Shown here: one piece after another, positions 16,430 to 26,167 of the stretch
How the letters are laid out: every line of letters starts with the position of its first letter
Position numbering within the stretch: the stretch's first letter is position 1
Assembly (NCBI GenBank): GCA_019454105.1
Contig: CP075364.1
Location: 2,607,362-2,671,361, forward strand
DNA length: 64,000 nucleotides
DNA from: Fimbriimonadaceae bacterium
GTDB lineage: Bacteria > Armatimonadota > Fimbriimonadia > Fimbriimonadales > Fimbriimonadaceae
Direction: 5' to 3'
The notes under the pieces: generated by a model
The model's database searches: none
Seen by the model: only the letters and a program-made list of their open reading frames with translations
Told to the model about the DNA's origin: nothing
Program-made: the position numbers and the translations under genes

Positions 16430-18499
16430 ATGGGCCCAACGCAAAAAAGCACCCTTCAGACCCTGCTCAGCGAGAACCGGATCTTTGCCCCTTCGGCCGA
16501 CTTCGTCGCCCAAGCCAACTTCACCGACCCCGGGGTCTACCCGACGGCCTTCGCCGACCCTGTCGAGTATTGGTGCTCGTGGGCGGAGATGCTGGATTGG
16601 TTCGAACGGTGGCACACACCGTTGATCTGGGAGAAACCGTTCGCCCAGTGGTTCGTCGGCGGGAAGATCAACGCCTGCTTCAACTGCTTGGACCGGCACG
16701 TCCGGGCAGGACGCGGTGACAAGCTAGCATTCATCGCCGAAGGTGAGCCCGGGGACGTCCGGCCCGTCACCTATGCCGAGGCCCTGGTCGAAGTCGGCAA
16801 GATCGCCAACGCCCTCAAGGCCCTGGGAGTCAAGAAAGGCGATCGAGTGTGCCTTTACATGCCGATGGTCGCGGAACTTCCGTTGACCATGCTGGCCTGC
16901 GCCCGGATCGGCGCCGTCCACTCCGTCGTCTTCGGGGGTTTCAGCGCGGAATCGCTCCACGAGCGCATCAACGACGCCGGGGCCAAGGCGCTCGTCACCG
17001 CCGACGGTGGGTTCCGACGCGGAGCCGTGGTGCCGCTCAAGCGGATCAGTGACGAGGCCCTGGCCCTTGGTTGCCCGACCATCGAAAGGGTGCTCGTTCT
17101 GGAACGGGTCCACTCCCACGTCCTCGCCGCTACGGAAGCGGCGAAGCCAGTCCCCGATTACGACCATGGCCAATGGGTCGAGGGGCGCGACGTGTCCTGG
17201 AACGCCTTGGTGCCGCAGCAGAGCCCGGACTGTCCCTGCGAACCGATGGACAGCGAGGATCCGCTGTTCATCTTGTACACCAGTGGGTCGACCGGAAAGC
17301 CAAAGGGCATTCTCCACACGACCGGCGGCTACCTCACCCAGACTTACGCCACCGCACAGATGGTCTTCGACTTGAAAGACAGCGACATCTATTGGTGCAC
17401 AGCCGACTGCGGATGGGTGACCGGACACAGCTACATCGTCTATGGCCCCATGCAAAACGGGGTGACCCAGGTGATCTACGAGGGATCGCCCGACACCCCC
17501 GACAAGGACCGGTTTTGGCAGATCATCGAGAGGCACCGGGTCACGATCCTTTACACGGCCCCGACCGCCATCCGCACCTTTATGAAGTGGGGCGACGAGT
17601 ATCCGACACGGTGCGACCTCACGTCACTTCGCCTGCTCGGAAGCGTCGGCGAGCCGATCAATCCCGAAGCCTGGATCTGGTACCACCAGACGATCGGCGG
17701 AGAACGGTGCCCCATTGTGGACACTTGGTGGCAGACAGAAACCGGGGCCATCATGATCAGCCCCCTCCCTGGGATCACGAAGACCAAGCCTGGCTCGGCG
17801 ACCCAGCCCATCCCTGGCATTCGGGCCGCCATCTTGAGTGAAGAAGGCCACGATCAGACGCCGGTCCAAGGAGCTCTCGGCTATATGGCGTGCGCCCAGG
17901 AAGATTCAGCTCCCGAGCACGGCCCGGAGGTTGGAGGAATCCTGGCGGTCACCCATCCTTGGCCGTCGATGCTCCGCGGGATCTGGGGCGACCCCGAGCG
18001 ATATAAGCAGGTGTATTGGAGCCGGTTCGAAGACGCCTACTTCCCAGGGGACGGGGCGAAGGTGGACAGCGACGGCTACTTCTGGCTTCTGGGCCGGATC
18101 GACGACGTCATGCTCGTCAGCGGTCACAACATCTCGACCATGGAAGTCGAAAGCGCGTTGGTCGACCACCCTTCGGTCGCAGAAGCCGCCGTCATCGGCC
18201 GCACTCACGAGCTGAAGGGTCAAGCGATTGCCGCCTTTGTGATCCTGCGGGCAGGGGCCGAGCCGCACGAAGGTCTGATCGACGAGATCAAGGCTCATGT
18301 GGCCCAAAAGATCGGGGCATTGGCCCGGCCCGACGACGTCTTCCTGGCGGCAGAACTCCCCAAGACTCGAAGCGGCAAGATCATGCGGAGGCTCTTGCGG
18401 GACGTCGCCGAAGGGCGGGTGCTGGGCGACACGACCACCTTGGCCGACCCCAGCGTGGTCGCCGCCCTCAAAGAAAAGTACGAGGGCCAGGAGGGCTGA
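16430..18499 (+). CDS. acsA: Acetyl-CoA synthetase (AMP-forming)
   Basis: The start is ATG 16430 (MGPTQKSTLQ), giving 689 residues, normal for the family. It activates acetate to acetyl-CoA through acetyl-AMP. The ATP loop is YTSGSTGKPKG, at about residue 283. DTWWQTETGAIM is the adenylate-binding motif, and RIDDVMLVSGHNIST is the hinge. The C-terminal PKTRSGKIMRRLLR holds the lysine that is acetylated and catalytic in the adenylation half-reaction. TAGAAT at 16410-16415 is a plausible -10 box with a 14-base leader. No clear -35 was seen. Confidence 0.95.
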   Translation: MGPTQKSTLQTLLSENRIFAPSADFVAQANFTDPGVYPTAFADPVEYWCSWAEMLDWFERWHTPLIWEKPFAQWFVGGKINACFNCLDRHVRAGRGDKLAFIAEGEPGDVRPVTYAEALVEVGKIANALKALGVKKGDRVCLYMPMVAELPLTMLACARIGAVHSVVFGGFSAESLHERINDAGAKALVTADGGFRRGAVVPLKRISDEALALGCPTIERVLVLERVHSHVLAATEAAKPVPDYDHGQWVEGRDVSWNALVPQQSPDCPCEPMDSEDPLFILYTSGSTGKPKGILHTTGGYLTQTYATAQMVFDLKDSDIYWCTADCGWVTGHSYIVYGPMQNGVTQVIYEGSPDTPDKDRFWQIIERHRVTILYTAPTAIRTFMKWGDEYPTRCDLTSLRLLGSVGEPINPEAWIWYHQTIGGERCPIVDTWWQTETGAIMISPLPGITKTKPGSATQPIPGIRAAILSEEGHDQTPVQGALGYMACAQEDSAPEHGPEVGGILAVTHPWPSMLRGIWGDPERYKQVYWSRFEDAYFPGDGAKVDSDGYFWLLGRIDDVMLVSGHNISTMEVESALVDHPSVAEAAVIGRTHELKGQAIAAFVILRAGAEPHEGLIDEIKAHVAQKIGALARPDDVFLAAELPKTRSGKIMRRLLRDVAEGRVLGDTTTLADPSVVAALKEKYEGQEG

Positions 18500-18580
18500 G
18501 CTAGCAAGACCGCCTGATTCCAGGGCGTCTCCCGCATCCTCGCCAGGGCCCGAAACCCACAGCAAGGGAAAGGGCACCGT

Positions 18581-19504
18581 ATGCGTATCAATTGGTGCTT
18601 GGCGCTGGCGGCCCTCGCATGGGGCTCGACCGCCCACGGGCAGTCGAAGTTCGATCCGGCCAAAGCCGAAGAAGGCGAGACGTACCGGGTCTCAGGCCAG
18701 GTCGTCGACTCGCAGCTGACCGGCGACAAGGTGACCGTCGTCCTCGCCCAGCCGCGAAAAGATGGGTGGACGAACCTGTTCGTCGTCCCGCTCGACGGGG
18801 CTTCTCCCAGCGATTTCAAAGTCGGCAGAGCGGCCAGCTTCCATGCCGTCTTCTTTGGGCGTCAAGACTCAAAGTCAGAAAAGACGAGCACGTCCTATTT
18901 CCGCAACGGATCGTCGCTGGAACCGGTCTCGGTCGACACCCACCCGTCGGCTGGATACAAGCTGGGCAAGCGGGCCTCGGTGACGGGGCTGGTCGCCCAT
19001 GACGGCGAGATCCAGGGCGTGAGGGCGATCGTCCTCATGAAGGAAGAGGACGGCGTCATCACGTCCTACGCCTTCATCGTCCGCGATAAGAACTTCGCCA
19101 AGCCCAAGCCCATGTCCGAAGTCACCCTGAGCGGGGAGTTCCTGCTCAGCAAGAAGGACGAGCAGCACGGCATCTGGGTCCACGTCTTCGACAACGCGAA
19201 GATGGGCAAGGCCGAATCCAACAGCCCCGAGGTTCAGCCCGAAGCCAAGTCCGGGGCTCCTGGGTGGGCCGATCCTGCCCCGGCCAAGGCCGAAAACAGC
19301 TTCAACGCGGCTCTGAACGGTTGGCGGTTCCAGGGCACGGTCGAGATCGAGGGCCAAGCGACCGCGGTCTTCACAAAGGAGGACCGCACCCGCCATGTCC
19401 GCTCAGGCGCGACTCTGGACGAGGGCGTCCAAGTCGTCGAAGTGGGTTCCGGGTGGGTCAAGGTCAAGTCTCAGGGCTCGGTCTTGCGCCTCAGCCCTTG
19501 GTAA
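18581..19504 (+). CDS. Secreted protein of unknown function with C-terminal SH3-like segment
   Basis: It has 307 residues with a cleavable signal peptide (MRINWCLALAALAWGSTAHG). The body is beta-rich and contains two OB-like stretches: YRVSGQVVDSQLTGDKVTVVLAQ and ASVTGLVAHDGEIQGVRAIVLM. A Pro/Ala/Glu linker near residue 225 separates a C-terminal unit whose end, VQVVEVGSGWVKVKSQGSVLRL, has the look of a bacterial SH3 fold. It begins 81 bp after acsA. The 3' end overlaps the convergent GYF-domain gene by 14 bp. No close family is recognised. Confidence 0.68.
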   Translation: MRINWCLALAALAWGSTAHGQSKFDPAKAEEGETYRVSGQVVDSQLTGDKVTVVLAQPRKDGWTNLFVVPLDGASPSDFKVGRAASFHAVFFGRQDSKSEKTSTSYFRNGSSLEPVSVDTHPSAGYKLGKRASVTGLVAHDGEIQGVRAIVLMKEEDGVITSYAFIVRDKNFAKPKPMSEVTLSGEFLLSKKDEQHGIWVHVFDNAKMGKAESNSPEVQPEAKSGAPGWADPAPAKAENSFNAALNGWRFQGTVEIEGQATAVFTKEDRTRHVRSGATLDEGVQVVEVGSGWVKVKSQGSVLRLSPW

Positions 19505-19934
19505 GGCCCAGGCCTCGAAGGGCGACCAGGCTCAAAACGATCCCAACCACCATGCAGGTGACGGCGTAGCCGAGGAGCAGCCCTCCTCGGCTATAGCCGA
19601 ACTGCCGGGCCCTGACCGCAAGAAGGATCGCGATCAGCCCAAGCCCGAACGGACAAAAGAAGATCGAGACGGAAGCGAGCGTCCAGGCGATGCCCGCGAG
19701 CCGGTTTGGGTCGATTGGGGCGGCCTCACGCCTGGGATAGTCGGTGAACTCCTCTTCTACAGCCAGGGGCCCGAACAATCCCGGTAGCCTCTGGGCCTCA
19801 AAGGGCGTGCCGCCGGTCTCCACCTCGAGCAAAGTCGTCGCCACGATCCGTCCCTGCTCGCGCCACTGCTGGAGTGTCGCGAGGTCGGCCGGCCCATAGA
19901 TCTGCCCATCGGGCCCGTGGACGAAGTGGCGCAT
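19491..19934 (-). CDS. GYF_2 domain membrane protein with DUF4190-like C-terminus
   Basis: Start is taken at ATG 19934 (MRHFVHGPDGQIYGP); 147 residues. The N-terminus reads HGPDGQIYGPADLATLQQWREQGRI, the bacterial GYF_2 pattern (GPxGxxYGP...L..W...G.I). Two membrane helices follow: LAGIAWTLASVSIFFCPFGLGLIAILLAV and GLLLGYAVTCMVVGIVLSLVAL, as in DUF4190 proteins. Such proteins are thought to bring small peptides or partners to the membrane, but no function is proven. The upstream longer frame overlaps gltX and is not used. Confidence 0.75.
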   Translation of the reverse strand: MRHFVHGPDGQIYGPADLATLQQWREQGRIVATTLLEVETGGTPFEAQRLPGLFGPLAVEEEFTDYPRREAAPIDPNRLAGIAWTLASVSIFFCPFGLGLIAILLAVRARQFGYSRGGLLLGYAVTCMVVGIVLSLVALRGLGLTKG

Positions 19935-19993
19935 CCTTGTCCCTAGTGTACGCCCCCAGGGCCGGTCGGACGCCCCAGGTATCTTCCGGGCCG

Positions 19994-21523
19994 ATGTCGG
20001 TCCGCGTCCGGTTCGCACCCAGCCCGACCGGCATGCTCCATGTCGGCGCGCTCCGCACCGTCCTCTTCAACTGGCTCTTCGCCAAAAAGCACGGAGGGAC
20101 TCTGATCCTCCGCATCGAGGACACCGACCAGAGCCGCTACAGCCCCGAGAGCGAGCAGGAGTTCGTCGACACCCTCGCCTGGGCCGGGATCGAGTTCGAC
20201 GAAGGGCCCCATGTCGGCGGCCCCCACGGCCCCTACCGCCAGAGCGAGCGCAAGGCAGCCGGGATCTATGAGCATCACGTCCAACGCTTGCTCGCGTCCA
20301 GAGATGCCTACTGGGCGTTCGAGACGCCGGAGGAACTGGCCGCCATGCGCGAGGCCCAGGAGAAGCAAGGGGGCAAGTCCGGCTACTTTGGTGGGGCTTG
20401 GCGCGACGCCGATCCCGAGCGGGTCGCAGTGGCCAAGAGCGAAGGGCGGCCGGGCGTCGTGCGGCTCAAGGTGCCGAGGGGCCAGACGCTGACCATGGAC
20501 GACGCCATTCGGGGGCGGCTCGAATGGGACAGCGACCAGATCGACGACCCCGTCCTCATCAAAGCCGACGGGATGCCGACCTACCACTTCGCGGCCATGG
20601 TCGACGACCATCTGATGGGGGTGACCCACGTCTTCCGCGGCGACGAGTGGCTCTCCAGTGCCGCCAAGCACGCCGCGCTCTTCGATGCGTTCGGTTGGGA
20701 GCGGCCCGTCTTCGTCCACTGCCCGGTCATCGTCGGCAACGACGGCAAGAAGCTGAGCAAGCGGCACGGGGCTACCCGGGTGCTTGATTACGCCTCCCAG
20801 GGGTTCCTGCGCGACTCGATCCTCAACTTCGTCGCCTTGATCGGATGGTCGCCCGGCGACGACCGCGAGGTGATGTCGCGGGAAGAGATGGTCGCCGCGT
20901 TCGATCTCCGTGGGCTCCAGCCCTCGCCAGGCAAGTTCGATATCGAGAAGCTCCGCTGGATGAACGCGGTGCGCGTGCGGGCCATGGCGGCCTCGGAAGT
21001 GCTGGACAACCTCGTCGCCCTGGCCGGAGAACCGTTCGCCGAAGAGTATTGGCGGACGGTCGAGCCCGAACCGGGCGAGCCCGACCCGCGCGAGGTCTGG
21101 GAAGGCGTGAGGATCCTCGTCCGGGCGGCGAGCGAGGACTGTGAGAGGGCGGTCGAGGCGGTGAGGCTCCATCAAGAGCGCGTCCACACCCTGGCCGAGC
21201 TCGGGCCTGCCTGCCGCTTCTTCTTCGATCCTGACTTCCCGATCGACGCCAAGGCTGCCGAGAAGTGGTTCGCCGAGCCTTATGCCAGCGAGCTCTTTCA
21301 ACGGCTCGCGGAGAAGATGGACAGGCTTCAGGCGGTTGGGTTCGACCCGGCCCCCTATGAGGCGGCGCTCCGGTCGTGCCAAGAGGAGCTCGGCTTAGAG
21401 AAGTTTGCCGCCGTGGTCCATCCGACTCGGGTCAAGCTCTCAGGACGCACCATCGGCCCGGGCTTGTTCGAGCTCATGGCCGTCCTTGGCCCGTCCGAGG
21501 TCGCCAGAAGGTTGCGAAAGTAG
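19994..21523 (+). CDS. gltX: Glutamyl-tRNA synthetase
   Basis: The start is ATG 19994, giving 509 residues (MSVRVRFAPSPTG). It charges tRNA-Glu with glutamate. The class I HIGH-type signature is FAPSPTGMLHVGALRT at the N-terminus. The second catalytic signature, the KMSKS loop, reads KLSKRHG. Between them lie RIEDTDQSR and the GDEWLSSAAKHA stretch. The C-terminal helical anticodon domain is present. A hairpin terminator follows at once (21523-21549). It is 60 bp from the divergent GYF_2 gene. Confidence 0.96.
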   Translation: MSVRVRFAPSPTGMLHVGALRTVLFNWLFAKKHGGTLILRIEDTDQSRYSPESEQEFVDTLAWAGIEFDEGPHVGGPHGPYRQSERKAAGIYEHHVQRLLASRDAYWAFETPEELAAMREAQEKQGGKSGYFGGAWRDADPERVAVAKSEGRPGVVRLKVPRGQTLTMDDAIRGRLEWDSDQIDDPVLIKADGMPTYHFAAMVDDHLMGVTHVFRGDEWLSSAAKHAALFDAFGWERPVFVHCPVIVGNDGKKLSKRHGATRVLDYASQGFLRDSILNFVALIGWSPGDDREVMSREEMVAAFDLRGLQPSPGKFDIEKLRWMNAVRVRAMAASEVLDNLVALAGEPFAEEYWRTVEPEPGEPDPREVWEGVRILVRAASEDCERAVEAVRLHQERVHTLAELGPACRFFFDPDFPIDAKAAEKWFAEPYASELFQRLAEKMDRLQAVGFDPAPYEAALRSCQEELGLEKFAAVVHPTRVKLSGRTIGPGLFELMAVLGPSEVARRLRK

Positions 21524-21549
21524 AGAGGCCGAGCTTTGCGCGGCCCCTC
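21523..21549. terminator. Bidirectional hairpin between gltX and the minus-strand lipoprotein gene
   Basis: The inverted repeat GAGAGGCCG (21523-21531) and CGGCCCCTC (21541-21549) forms a 9-bp stem with one G-T wobble and a 9-base loop. It starts at the last base of the gltX stop codon and lies just downstream of the convergent lipoprotein gene. It has no long T-run, so efficiency is uncertain. Confidence 0.55.
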
Positions 21550-21556
21550 ATGGCAC

Positions 21557-21774
21557 TCAGTTCCCGGGCTTCGAAGGCGTCGTCCCTTCAGCATCGCCGC
21601 CGCGGGACATGCCTCCCTCTTGCGGAGGGTCGTCGGGAATTCCTTCGCGTGGCTTGGGCATCTCCTTGGCGACCTCGCGCGCATCGTTGGCCGACTGCTG
21701 GGAGTCCGAAAAACAACCTGCTGACGTCATCAACGATGCCGCCCCGAGGATCGCAACGACCAGCGAGCGAATAC

Positions 21775-21778
<4 letters not shown>
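21557..21778 (-). CDS. Tiny lipoprotein coupled to a pseudopilin gene (copy 1)
   Basis: The start is GTG 21778, which overlaps the pseudopilin stop (GTGA), with GGAT-CTCCGG upstream; about 73 residues. A short signal ends in a lipobox, SLMTSAGC. The mature part is a disordered, acidic and Pro/Gly-rich tail ([19 protein letters not shown]). An ATG at 21790 is also possible. The same arrangement, pseudopilin followed at once by a small lipoprotein, occurs at 55.8-56.9 kb. That repeats the layout but not the sequence. The role is unknown; it may help anchor or assemble the pseudopilin. Confidence 0.72.
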
Positions 21779-22680
<902 letters not shown>

Positions 22681-22833
22681 GGATGTTCCTCCGTTGCCGG
22701 AAGGCCCGAGAGACAGGCCGCCGCTCGGAGCACTTTCAAGTATGGCGGGACTTTCTTCCCAGAATCAAGGCTCCGGTGAACTCTGTCGGCGATCCCATGA
22801 TTATTGCCGTCCGCCCGGGTAAACCAGCCAACG

Positions 22834-23700
22834 GTGGCACGAGTCGGGTTCGTCGGTCTGGGGGTCATGGGGGCGCCCATGGCAGGCCATCTGGTCGACC
22901 ACGGTCACCAGGTGACGGTCTGGAACCGGACCCCGGGCAAGTCAGAGCCTCTCGCCGCCCGTGGAGCGCGGGCTGCCGCGAGCCTTCCCGAGCTTGCAGC
23001 CGACTGCGAGGTCGTCTGCCTCTGTGTCGGCCGGAGCGAGGACGTCGCCGAATGCGTCGCCCTGATCGCGCCTAACGCCGTGCCCGGCGCGCTGATCGTC
23101 GACCACTCCACCATCGCCCCCACCGTCGCTCAGACGCTCCATGCCGAACTCGCCCAGAGCGGCCTCGGGTTTGTCGACGCCCCCGTCACCGGAGGATCCA
23201 TGGGCGCCCAGACCGGTCAGCTCACCGTCTTTTGCGGCGGTTCTGAGGAGGACTACGCCCGAGCCAAGCCCGTCGTTGAAGCCTATGCCAAGCGGATCGC
23301 ATACGTTGGCGGGCCCGGGGCCGGGCAGACCATGAAGCTCGCCAACCAGATCGCGGTGGGCGGGGCCTTGCTCGGCCTCTGCGAGTCGCTCGCGTTCGCC
23401 CATCGAGCTGGACTCGACCTAGCCCTCACCCGCGAACTCTTGTCGGGCGGGGCCGCTGGCTCGTGGGCGTTCGACAACTATGGACCCAAGATCCTGGAAC
23501 GCGACTGGTCGCCTGGATTCAGCGTCAAGAACCAGCGCAAGGACTTCGGCTATGTGCTCGAATCGGCCGAGGGCCTCCGTGCCGCCGTCCCAGGCACCGC
23601 CCTCGTCGACCTCTTGCTCGCCAAGCTCGAAGAAGCCGGCCACGGGGAGTGGGCCACCGCCGCCCTCTTCGAAGTCTTGGCCGAGGGCACCCAAGCGTGA
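22834..23700 (+). CDS. 3-hydroxyisobutyrate dehydrogenase-family reductase
   Basis: The start is taken as GTG 22834; an in-frame TTG at 22804 would add ten residues. About 288 residues. The NAD(P) loop is ARVGFVGLGVMGAPMAGHL at the N-terminus, followed by VWNRTPGKSEPL (an Arg that favours NADP). DAPVTGGSMGAQTGQLTVFCGG is the substrate-binding loop. Catalytic Lys lies in GAGQTMKLANQIAVGG. This is the HIBADH/GLYR family (glyoxylate or succinic semialdehyde reductases), and the true substrate is not clear. It is coupled by GTGA to an ABC transporter, which suggests a linked catabolic role. Confidence 0.88.
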   Translation: MARVGFVGLGVMGAPMAGHLVDHGHQVTVWNRTPGKSEPLAARGARAAASLPELAADCEVVCLCVGRSEDVAECVALIAPNAVPGALIVDHSTIAPTVAQTLHAELAQSGLGFVDAPVTGGSMGAQTGQLTVFCGGSEEDYARAKPVVEAYAKRIAYVGGPGAGQTMKLANQIAVGGALLGLCESLAFAHRAGLDLALTRELLSGGAAGSWAFDNYGPKILERDWSPGFSVKNQRKDFGYVLESAEGLRAAVPGTALVDLLLAKLEEAGHGEWATAALFEVLAEGTQA

Positions 23701-25166
23701 CCGTCTCGATGACTGGGGTCACCGTCCGGTTCGGATCGTTGACGGCACTGGAAAACGTGGACTTTGAGGCCCGACCCGGTCACATTCACGCCCTCGTCGG
23801 CGAGAACGGCGCCGGAAAGACGACGCTCATGCGCGTCCTCTTCGGTTCTCAGCGGGCCGACTCGGGCGAAGTGACGGTCGATGGAGCCCATGTCAAGTCG
23901 CGCCGGGCCGCCATCGGCATGGTGAGCCAGCACTACAGCGTCATCCCCCAGCTCAAGAACCTTCAGAACCTGATGGTCGGGGCCGAGCCGGGAGCCGTCC
24001 TTGACAGGAAAAGAGACCGAGCCCGGGCAGAGGGCATCGCCCGCGCCATGGGCTTCAGCTTCGATTGGGACGCACCCTCCTCCTCGCTCAGCCCGGCCGG
24101 CGCCCAAAAGCTTGAGATCCTCAAACTCCTTTGGCGCGAGTCTCAGGTCATGATCCTCGACGAGCCGACAGCCATGCTCTCGCCGGCCGACTCCGAGGAA
24201 CTGTACACGAGCCTCAAACGCCTGGCCGAAGAGGGACGGACGGCCATTGTCGTCACCCACCGGATCCGCGAAGTCCTCGACCATTGCGAACGGGTCACCG
24301 TCTTGCGGGGCGGCAAACGAGTGGCCACGCTGCCCGTCGCCGAGACGGACGAAGCAAATCTGGCGCGCCTGATCATTGGCCACGACTTGCGAGAGCGGGG
24401 ATCAGCGACGGCAGAGCCCGGGCCGCCGATCCTTATGATCGAACGGCTCACGGTACTCGGCGACCGCGGTCACCGGGCCGTTGACGACGCAAGCCTGGTC
24501 GTGCGCAAAGGCGAGGTCGTCGGCATCGCTGGAGTCGACGGGAGCGGCCAGCGCGAGCTCTTTCAAGCCCTGATCGGCACGCGGTCTGCCACGGGTTCGG
24601 TCCGTTTCGGCGGGATCGATTGGCTCAATTTGACCACGGCCAAACGTCTGGCGTCCGGGCTCCGGCTGGTGCCCGAAGACCGGCACGCCGAGGCAGTGAT
24701 CGAGGATTGGAGCCTCTTCGAGAACGCGGCCTTGGGCTTGCACCGTGATCCTCCGTTTGCCCATGGGCATTGGATCGACACTCAAGGTCGCGCGCGGCAA
24801 GCAGGGGTGATTGCCGATGCCTTCAAGACCAGGTACGGCAGTCTCGCGCAGCCGATGAAGAGCCTCTCGGGTGGCAACCAGCAACGCTTCGTCGCCGGGA
24901 GAGGGCTGACCACACAGCCCAAACTGATCGCGGCGTTCCAACCTACGCGTGGACTCGACATCGACGGCTCGGCCAAGATCTATCAAGCGATTCGGCACGA
25001 GTGCCGTCAAGGGGCGGTCGCCCTCGTAGTCGGCTTTGACCTTGACGAGCTCTTGGTGGAGTGCGACCGGGTCGTCGCGATGTGCCAAGGACGGATTTTC
25101 GAGGCCCCAGGGGGCCTCGAGCGAGACCGCGACGCGATCGGGCGTCTCATGGTCGGTGTCGGGTGA
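23697..25166 (+). CDS. Nucleoside/sugar ABC transporter ATP-binding protein (YufO type, tandem domains)
   Basis: The start is GTG 23697 within the upstream stop (GTGA), giving 489 residues. It has two ATPase modules. The first has Walker A GENGAGKTTL, a degenerate signature LSPAGAQKL and Walker B VMILDEPTAML. The second has an altered P-loop, GIAGVDGSGQREL, and a good signature LSGGNQQRF. That asymmetry is typical of the nucleoside/ribose-type importers (RbsA, YufO). It energises uptake by the two permeases that follow. The lipoprotein substrate-binding protein (BmpA-like) is not found here. Confidence 0.92.
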   Translation: MTVSMTGVTVRFGSLTALENVDFEARPGHIHALVGENGAGKTTLMRVLFGSQRADSGEVTVDGAHVKSRRAAIGMVSQHYSVIPQLKNLQNLMVGAEPGAVLDRKRDRARAEGIARAMGFSFDWDAPSSSLSPAGAQKLEILKLLWRESQVMILDEPTAMLSPADSEELYTSLKRLAEEGRTAIVVTHRIREVLDHCERVTVLRGGKRVATLPVAETDEANLARLIIGHDLRERGSATAEPGPPILMIERLTVLGDRGHRAVDDASLVVRKGEVVGIAGVDGSGQRELFQALIGTRSATGSVRFGGIDWLNLTTAKRLASGLRLVPEDRHAEAVIEDWSLFENAALGLHRDPPFAHGHWIDTQGRARQAGVIADAFKTRYGSLAQPMKSLSGGNQQRFVAGRGLTTQPKLIAAFQPTRGLDIDGSAKIYQAIRHECRQGAVALVVGFDLDELLVECDRVVAMCQGRIFEAPGGLERDRDAIGRLMVGVG

Positions 25167-26167
25167 AAGGGCTCGGCTGGAAGGAGGCCGCCTTGGTCAT
25201 CGGGGCGGCGGCCCTCGTCTGGCTCATGCTCACCAGCATCGGGGTCGTACCAAGCGAGGCGATCGCCGGACTGGTCCGGGGAAGCGTCGGAGGGCCTGCC
25301 GCTTGGCGGCAGACCCTCCGCGAAATGACCCCGCTGTTGATCGCCGGTCTGGCCGTCGCCGTGGCCCTGAGGGCGGGGCTCTTCAACATCGGGGCTGACG
25401 GACAGCTCTTGGTCGGTGCTGCTGCGGCCGCGGTCGTGGCCCTGGCAGTTCCCGGGCCGGTCGGCGTCGTCTTGGCCTGTGCCGCGGCGGCTGCCGCCGG
25501 AGGTCTTTGGGCGTTCCCGGCCGGGTGGATCAAGGTCGCCCGCGGGGGCCACGAGGTGATCTCGACGATCATGCTCAACAACATCGCCGTCTTCTTGACC
25601 CTCTGGCTCGTCAGAGGACCGATCAAGGACCCCTCCGTCCAGACCTGGACGACCCCGAGCCTACCGACTGGAACCGGAATCCCAAGTCTCGTCGAGGCGG
25701 GCGTTTTCCGTCTCAACTGGGCTCTGCCGTTGGCCATCCTCGCCGCCGTCGCCTTCGGGGTTTGGCTCCAACGGACGGTCGGGGGGTTCGAACTCCGTGC
25801 GGTCGGAGCCAATCTGACCGCTGCCAAAGTCGCCGGGGTCGACGTGGACCGGATCCGGATCCGGGCGATGGTCGCGAGCGGGGCGCTGGCCGGTCTGGCC
25901 GGGGCGGTGCTTGTCCTCGCCTTTGAGAAGCGCTTCTATTCCAACTTCTCGCCCGGGTACGGCTTCGACGCGCTGGGTGTCGCCCTCTTGGCCGGGAACT
26001 CGGCCTGGGGCCTCTTGCCAAGCGCTTTCCTCTTCGCGGCGCTCAGCGCCGGGACGACCTCGGTACAGATCCTCGGCGTTCCGAAGGGGCTCAGCACGGT
26101 TCTCCTGGGTCTGATCATCATCGTCTTCGCCGTCTTGAGATACAGGGAGGCCTGCCGAGATGGTTGA
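25163..26167 (+). CDS. ABC transporter permease, nucleoside type (YufP-like)
   Basis: The start is GTG 25163, overlapping the ATPase stop (GTGA), giving 334 residues. About eight to ten hydrophobic helices are present. The family marker is near TPLLIAGLAVAVALRAGLFNIGADGQ: the NIG.(E/D)GQ motif occurs in RbsC/YufP-type permeases. A second marker is GHEVISTIMLNNIA. It pairs with the next gene to form the channel. Its 3' end overlaps the second permease gene by 8 bp. Confidence 0.92.
   Translation: MKGLGWKEAALVIGAAALVWLMLTSIGVVPSEAIAGLVRGSVGGPAAWRQTLREMTPLLIAGLAVAVALRAGLFNIGADGQLLVGAAAAAVVALAVPGPVGVVLACAAAAAAGGLWAFPAGWIKVARGGHEVISTIMLNNIAVFLTLWLVRGPIKDPSVQTWTTPSLPTGTGIPSLVEAGVFRLNWALPLAILAAVAFGVWLQRTVGGFELRAVGANLTAAKVAGVDVDRIRIRAMVASGALAGLAGAVLVLAFEKRFYSNFSPGYGFDALGVALLAGNSAWGLLPSAFLFAALSAGTTSVQILGVPKGLSTVLLGLIIIVFAVLRYREACRDG

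Noticed and set aside
19943-21382. Long minus-strand ORF (479 codons) opposite gltX
   Set aside because: Shadow of gltX; low-complexity His/Asp/Arg-rich translation.
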